Made by a program: the position numbers and the translations under genes
The notes under the pieces: generated by a model
The model's input: only the letters and a program-made list of their open reading frames with translations
What the model was told of the DNA's origin: nothing
Database searches by the model: none
Assembly: GCF_034190915.1 (NCBI RefSeq)
Contig: NW_026947484.1
Location: 74,479,482 to 74,543,481, forward strand
Direction of reading: 5' to 3'
DNA from: Cavia porcellus
Lineage: Eukaryota; Chordata; Mammalia; Rodentia; Caviidae
Length of the DNA stretch: 64,000 bases
In this document: one piece after another, positions 58,306 to 64,000 of the stretch
Position numbering within the stretch: position 1 is the first letter of the stretch
Layout of the letters: each line of letters starts with the position of its first letter

Positions 58306-59365
58306 GGGAACCATGTTGTTGGGACAGCAAAATAAACCTGATTGCTATTAAATATGACCCTTTACAATGGAGCCTCTACCATTGTGCTCTTTACAATAGA
58401 CCTATCATGAGGTCCTGATTAAACCAAAAATACAGAATGTTTGCATGACATTAGAAATTATAATACAGGAAAAACTTAAATGAACCCCCTACTTCCTTTG
58501 CTCTTCATCAATTTAAGATCACTAATTTTGGATTTAAATTCACACAGTGGGTAGCACATGATTGGTTTCCCTTGATTTTGCTGTAGCTAATGTCTCTGAC
58601 ATGGGTTATGGTAACAGTTGCCTAGGTTATTTCCCAGGAACTGGAAGTCCTCTTCTGCTAAAAGCCACTGACTTGAGTTCACAGACATCTGATGAGTGAC
58701 TAAAACAGAATGACATTGGACATTGCTATCTTGATATGTTTTTGTTTTTGTTTCCTTTGTTGTCTTAACCCTTGGGTCAGGTTCTACATAGGTCTACAAG
58801 TAGACATGGTGATCATTTTTAAAAGGATTCTGTTTAAGACTATCAGACAGCGTTAACTTGGCCTATTGCCTGTTAGACCGGGAGTTTTCTTCTTTTTCTC
58901 TTTTCTGCCCTCACCTTTGTGCTTATTTAGCAGCCACAGCAACTCAAGTGCCTAAAATTTGTCAGCCCTATTACAGGGCCTAGACCCACAAAGCCAGGAT
59001 GTTTTATGCAGGATGATTGCACCAGCTGCATAAAAATGCAACAGCCTTTAGGACAAGTTGACTGTGACCACCAGCTGGTCCAAGTCCAGCACGAATGGAC
59101 AAACCTTTTGAAACCATGCGCCTGGCCTAAAGGGTATTAGCAGACTTTAGGGCACCCAAGCAAATCAAAAAATGTACAGCTGTCTTTGTTTTGAGAGCAG
59201 CTTGGTCCTTCTCTTAACCAATGCTGACCTTTTCTGCCAAATCCTCAGTTTAGTTGAAGCCCATTGCCCCAGAAAGCTTTCCCATGCAAGAGTGGATGTG
59301 CTTGCAATATTTGGCCTGATCTCCTTCCGGGTCAAAAGATTCCATTGTCTGATGTCAACACTACT
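58306..59365. mobile_element. Unidentified insert of about 1.06 kb within an old L1 3' UTR
   Basis: The L1M 3' UTR is broken after 'gtagcatactgacac' and continues at 'caacactactgcaagctgtt'. The intervening block has no poly(A) tail, no ORF of substance (a 102-codon plus frame extends into the L1 tail) and moderate GC. I could not assign a family. An LTR or DNA transposon is most likely given the missing A tail. Confidence 0.5.
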
Positions 59366-59480
59366 GCAAGCTGTTAATAGGGAAAACTTTGACAAGGGAG
59401 AAAAGGGATACATAGGAACTCTCTGTACTATCTGTTCAAACTTCTGTAAACCTAAAACTGTTCTAAAAAATAAAATCTAG
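59366..59480 (+). mobile_element. Old L1 (L1M-type) 3' end, right part
   Basis: 'ggaactctctgtactatctg', 'taaacctaaaactgttctaa' and 'aaaataaaatctagtaattg' are the well-known L1M 3' terminus. Confidence 0.88.
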
Positions 59481-59755
59481 TAATTGAAAAAAAATTTTTT
59501 TAAACTGAAGTTCAGTAAGTGAGTAATCACTTATGGTTTAGACCACAATCCTTGTGACTTCATTCCAATTTATGGGCAAATCCACTGAAAAGAGAAGGAG
59601 CCTTCACAACATAACTGTGTCCCAAGTTACAAATGGAAGCAACACAATCATTTTGTATGCTCATATGTAACTATACATGCTGGTTTGCCCGTAACAGTCT
59701 TGATCTATGTCCATGGCCTGTGTAAATATTAAACATCAGTTTGGGATAATTGATA
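59481..59755. other. Intergenic DNA, no recognised feature
   Basis: No repeat or exon recognised. Confidence 0.4.
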
Positions 59756-59759
59756 CCTG

Positions 59760-60265
59760 ACATCCTACTGATGGAGTTTTTTTTGGAGTGCATTTTATAT
59801 ATCAATCATTGTGCCAAGATACAATGCACTAAATCTTATGAAATAAAAACTATTACAGAACAAGATATCAAGGTGCTAAAAAATTTGAATGACAATTTAA
59901 AATTTGATAAAAATCCCAAATCCACTCATGCAAGAACTTTAATGAATACATGCTTGGGTGTTCGTCTAAATATATACACACCCAAACACACACCTGAAGA
60001 CATGTGTACAAACTGCCTAAAATCATCGAAAGAGCAAAGATCTTAAGAGAATATATATGGGAAAAGACACATTATATCTGGAGAAAAATCACAGACTTTA
60101 TCAGAAACTGTCCCAGTGAGATAATGCAACATCTTTACAGTATGAAAAAAACCACTGTAATCAAGAATTTTATATCCAGTGGCGGTATCCTTCAAATAAA
60201 GAGCATATTTGGCATAGTTTGATTTTTAAAAGGCCCTGATAAACTATTACAAAAAAAAAAAAAAC
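59760..60265 (+). mobile_element. Possible HAL1/L1 ORF1-like remnant
   Basis: AT-rich, Lys-rich frames overlap here (59750-60046 and 60004-60222). The latter ends 'NFISSGGILQIKSIFGIV' before an A14 run at about 60252-60265. The poly(A) and basic residues suggest a retroposed L1-related fragment, but I could not align it to a domain with confidence. Confidence 0.35.
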
Positions 60266-60950
60266 AGCTAAGCAGTTGTCTCATACCAGGACGTTGACTA
60301 AAGAATTTTGAGAGTGATGGAACAATTTCTATTCTGATCATAATAGCTGCATAGTTGAATATTAACCTTAAAAGTCATTGCACGTGTTAAGACAGTGTAA
60401 TTACATGTAATTTATACTTTGATTCATTTGATTTAAAAATTATTTTCAACAATAGCCATACTCTAAGTTTCAGCCTCTTAGGCAAACCCATGTTTGGTGC
60501 ATCCTGGTTAAAATTCAGTTCTGCACGCTGCACCCTCTGCAGTTCCCGCTGAACAGAAAGGTGGAGCTAAGCCTTTAAAAACCTCCTGACGTAAGTAGTC
60601 AAGGAAAGGAATGGAAGCACGGATGGGAAGAGGAGTTGCACTGAATACAGGTGGTAGCAGCTGACTCCTTAGGGAGCTGGAAATAGGAATGAGCCTTTAT
60701 CAGCATCTCAAGTTGGGGCATCTCCACCTGGACCAGTCATTGGATGTGCCCAGGAAAATGGCCAAGACATGGGCCGCAGCAGTCTTAACAGCTAAGGCAA
60801 TTTCTAGAGAAGGCAAAGAGCTGAGAGGTATCCCAGCACTGCTCTCAGCAGCTAGAGCAAAAACTCCTCAAGGCCCAGTGGGGAATTTGAATGTTATGTA
60901 TTGTAATTTATCACTGCACACTATATTTCCTCACTTTTTGCAGATGCTTT
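60266..60950. other. Intergenic DNA, no recognised feature
   Basis: The frame at 60689-60967 (92 codons, plus) has no recognised domain. No other evidence for an exon. Confidence 0.4.
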
Positions 60951-60954
60951 TTAA

Positions 60955-61062
60955 AATACTCTTGTAAAAATATTTATTGGTACATGTTGCAGAACATAAC
61001 AATTATATTCATTGTGGGGAGCTGGCATGAGTACATAACACATCTTAATTCTTTTGCAGGTG
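60955..61062 (+). mobile_element. Old L1-like 3' fragment
   Basis: 'atttattggtacatgttgca' and 'gagtacataacacatcttaa' parallel the fragment at 52765-52905. Confidence 0.4.
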
Positions 61063-61219
61063 AACATTTTCACCAGGAAGTCTCAGAGGTCAATGTATGT
61101 GCTGACTCCACCAGGATCTCTTGTTCTCTTTCCTGATCTGTTTCTCCTGGAAAACTCTTATCCATCCTTCAGTTATCAGCTCCAAGGTCACTTCCTCTTT
61201 GAAGCATTTGGGTATTTGT

Positions 61220-61582
61220 CTTAGTTTTTTCTTGTTGCTGAGACAAAATACCTGAGATTCAAAACTAAGAGAGGAAAGATCTATTTAGCTCATAGTTTGT
61301 GGAGGTTTTAGTCCATACTTAGTGCTCCAAGGCGGGGTGACGTAGCTGAAGGATAACCATTCAGAGTGGCAAAAGACATCAAAAGCATACAAGAGCAAAA
61401 TGGGGAGCAAGCCTCTTTTCCTCCCTTATATGGTATGCAAGCTATCTGCCCTAGGGCATATGTAGCACTCACCCTTCCACGCCCAGCACTAGACAATGAA
61501 CTAATCACAAACTCTAGATTCAGCCACCTCTGAAAAGCCTATCCCCCACATGGCATGAAGCTTTCGGGGACATCTAAACACA
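61220..61582 (-). mobile_element. ERVL-MaLR LTR, minus orientation
   Basis: 'cttgttgctgagacaaaata', 'gatctatttagctcatagtt' and 'tctagattcagccacctctg', then 'ggggacatctaaacacaaaa', form a reversed MaLR LTR of the same subfamily as 44026-44428. Confidence 0.8.
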
Positions 61583-62180
61583 AAACAGCAGCGAGCATAG
61601 GCTGCCCATATTCTGTTTCCCCAAGGACCTCCAGCTGTCTCAGGAACTAAGCTCCAGGATTGTTAATGTTTACATGTCTTTTTCACAGCTAAGACAGAAT
61701 ATCCTGGGAAAGGAACCATTCCACTATTTTATTTGTGTAGCACAATGTTCTAGTGCAGCACAGTATCATTATTTGTTGAATTCTATTTATCAATATGAAC
61801 ACAACAAAGGCTACGTGGTCTTGGTAACCAGCCTTTTTTGTGTGTGATCTTAAGGCCTGGCTAAGATATGTGGGTATCTGGGGCACGATAATGATTAACA
61901 TTCTGCCAGTCTTTTTTAAAATTCATTTTTGTCATCTTGTAGGAATAAAGAGAATATGAATTTTTAAATGTTTACCTTCAGTAAGAAATTTTATTGCCGA
62001 TATATTTCCTATTGGCCAGAGTTGGATTGGTGTTCTTTTCAAATATAAATCTAAGAGAAATGTCATTCACTCTTCTGTACCTCTTGTTCTCTTTTGTGAA
62101 TTTAAAAGTTAATGCATGCTTTAAAAAGTAGTATGATTGGGAGCAAACCATAGAAGTTAAAATTCTGATGCTAAACCATT
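61583..62180. other. Intergenic DNA, no recognised feature
   Basis: No exon or repeat consensus recognised. Confidence 0.4.
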
Positions 62181-62189
62181 CCCTATTTG

Positions 62190-62270
62190 GTTTTCAGCAG
62201 TAGGGATTTAATCCAGGGCCGTGCACATACCAGGAAAGCTACTAGTAGGCTATAGCTGAAGGCTGCAAAT
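62190..62270 (-). mobile_element. ID-type SINE fragment, minus orientation
   Basis: 'cagtagggatttaatccagg' and 'gccgtgcacataccaggaaa' followed by 'ggctatagctgaaggct' is a decayed reversed ID. Confidence 0.6.
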
Positions 62271-63855
62271 TACTTACTGTTGCTTAACAAACCACACCAA
62301 TTATTCTTTATTAGCAGATATTTTAGCAGACATCAACTTTTAACAGATTGCACACAAAATAATAAGGATCTGGGTATGAAGAGCTGAGTTATCTGACACT
62401 GATTTCTTACTGATTCTAGCAATGTCTTTGTGCTCTTTGGAGACTGGTACTTGAAGCAGGGTCTGAGCGGCCCTCCTAATCCAACTCTGGAGCTTCATCT
62501 CCTCATATACAAAATAAGAAAATTTCCCCAGAAATTCCAAGATTTCTTCCCACTATAAAATTCTTTGCATGTGTGGCTTTGTCTATATGGAGGCACAAGA
62601 TGGCTATTTAAATGTTTTATTTGATACCTCCCAAGCAATCTAAAATTTAGACAATGTTGTCATCAGAGAGTGGTTTCTATTTAAAGATGGTTTTCATTTA
62701 GGGTCTTTTAGTCATTCCTATTTTTCTTTGGGTGACTCAACTAAACCTTTTGCTATGTGGAAGACTTAATATGAGTACCTATGATGTAAGATATTTTTAG
62801 CAAGAAATCCATAAGGGGGAAAAAAGATATTTTGTGTGGATCAGTAATATGGTATTTGGAGAGAGTTAAAAAATGGTGCTTAAGAATTACATTTAATCTT
62901 GCTTTCTCCCTCTCAGATGATACATCTTTTGCAGTTACAAGTATAGGGCTCATTTCTGGGAGACTAAAGATACACGTGGCTCTCTGAGAAGAAATGACAA
63001 AAACTAAGTTAAATAATGGCACAAAGAGTAGAAAAAGCTAGAACAGAATGACAGGTTTTTGGAGATGGATGGCGTATTCAAACACATCATGCTTATAGCG
63101 TCTGTGAAGTTTGGACCAATTTACGGTGCCATATTTGATAGATTCTGGGAGAATGGAAGAGAAACTAAGTTGCTGCTGCTGCTGTTGTTATTTTCCTCTG
63201 CACTCAGTTTTAAAGCTTTATTACTTTGGGGGAGATAAATTTCTTCCTTTATTATTATCTATCTCCTTCCATAAGATATGTTACTGTAGTCCCTGGCCAC
63301 TAGGGAGCCAATAACAGTTATTTCTATTCTGGCTGCATCCTGCTCCTACAATGAATCCTTTCAGGCAACAGTCTTAAAAAAACAGGAATTAAAGTGGTGC
63401 TATAGAAGCCCAGGATTTGGAGCTGGAAAGGGCCTCAGAGAAATGAGGCGCTGTGGCTGTGCTCCCACTCTGCACACAGTGCACCGTGCACCCAAGGAGA
63501 CACAGGCAGAATGGGTCATGTGAGAGAGGGGGGACCAGTGGGTTCTACCCTTCACTTTCCAACCAGCCAGCTACGAGCCAGGAACAGATCCCTCAGCCTT
63601 TGGTTAACTCTCAGTGCCTCACTACTTAATCTGGCGTGAAGCCCTAAATCTTCATTTCTTTCTCTTTTGGAGGTTGAAGAGCTGAAGTAGAAAATGACAA
63701 GGGGCTGTTTCAGTTGGGAACATTCTGTCTTTTCAAGCTACCACACCCCACAATAAAGCAATGTTCATTTCTTGCTCCACAGCCCCGATTCACTCATTCA
63801 TTGACTTGAAGAAATTCAACAACAAGAACCTTGAATTTTAACTTATTTTAATTTA
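62271..63855. other. Intergenic DNA, no recognised gene
   Basis: A short (GCT)n tract is at 63172-63186. Otherwise unique-looking. Confidence 0.4.
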
Positions 63856-63861
63856 TTTATC

Positions 63862-64000
63862 TTATTTTTTTTGAGACAGTGTCTCACTACATAGTTCACA
63901 CTAGTCTTGAACCTACTATATAACATGGGCTGGTCTTGAACTTTCAGCAATCCTCCTGCCTCAGTCGCTCAATTATTGAGATTATAGAAGTATGCTACTC
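63862..64000 (-). mobile_element. B1-type SINE with internal duplication, minus orientation, cut by the window end
   Basis: 'tttttttgagacagtgtctc' is followed by two related arms ('cacactagtcttgaac' and 'atgggctggtcttgaac') and 'caatcctcctgcctcagtcg'. The repeated arm matches the internal duplication of the SINE at 34806. Confidence 0.8.

Noticed and set aside
59172..59480. 102-codon plus-strand frame
   Set aside because: It runs from the unidentified insert into the L1M 3' terminus, so it is not a conserved gene.
10622..64000. Exons of CFAP95/C9orf135, the human upstream neighbour
   Set aside because: No recognisable peptide segment found on either strand. In human the intergenic gap is larger than this window.

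Overview
This is a mammalian nuclear DNA window of 64 kb, and most of it is interspersed repeats. The repeat content points to a rodent outside the mouse/rat group. It has tRNA-derived ID-type SINEs with a distinctive tail ending in a GGTACCGATAAAAA-like motif, B1/7SL-type SINEs with an internal duplication, dimeric ID-B1-like SINEs, many ERVL-MaLR LTRs (both old MLT1-like and rodent ORR/MT-like), MIRs, MER5A-like hAT fragments and several generations of L1. A beaver-like (castorimorph) or other non-murine rodent is my best guess, but the sequence does not prove it.

Only one protein-coding gene is convincingly present: the 5' end of MAMDC2 (MAM domain-containing proteoglycan) on the minus strand. 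Coding exon 1 (10188-10221) and exon 2 (9810-9923) are joined by a 264-bp intron with canonical splice sites. They lie inside a CpG island of about 0.8 kb that should hold the promoter. Transcription runs towards coordinate 1, so about 1-9809 is intron 2, in which I find no further exon. Everything from about 10.6 to 64 kb is upstream intergenic DNA. In human the next gene upstream of MAMDC2 is CFAP95/C9orf135, and I find no exon of it here.

Layout. 1-9.8 kb: MAMDC2 intron 2 with a MaLR LTR, SINEs, a MIR and a long TG tract with potential to form Z-DNA. 9.8-10.6 kb: CpG island, exons 1-2. 10.7-21.3 kb: CA repeats, a MER5A-like element, six MaLR/MLT1 LTRs and MIRs. 21.4-28.8 kb: a near full-length but dead L1 on the plus strand, interrupted by two SINEs, an LTR-like block and a poly(A)-tailed retrocopy. 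29.6-31.45 kb: an L1 derivative with an ORF1-like region and no ORF2 (HAL1-like). 31.5-36 kb: mostly unique DNA, MIRs and an MLT1 with a nested B1. 36.3-39.2 kb: an internally deleted L1 (minus strand) with a perfect 16-bp target-site duplication, an ORF1 with two readable domains, ORF2 ends fused across a large deletion, and about five tandem 150-bp monomers in its 3' region. 43.0-43.9 kb: a truncated second copy with the same deletion. 44-56 kb: MaLR LTRs, SINEs, a small hAT element resembling OposCharlie1, and an ERV-like LTR. 56.6-60.2 kb: old L1/HAL1 remnants split by an unidentified insert of about 1 kb. 60-64 kb: an LTR, SINEs and unique sequence.

The most interesting lead is the internally deleted L1 lineage with tandem 3' monomers. 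Two copies share one deletion junction, which suggests a non-autonomous family mobilised by L1. The OC1-like hAT element comes second, because that family is known for patchy, horizontal distribution. I see no operon, CRISPR, phage or other prokaryotic feature.
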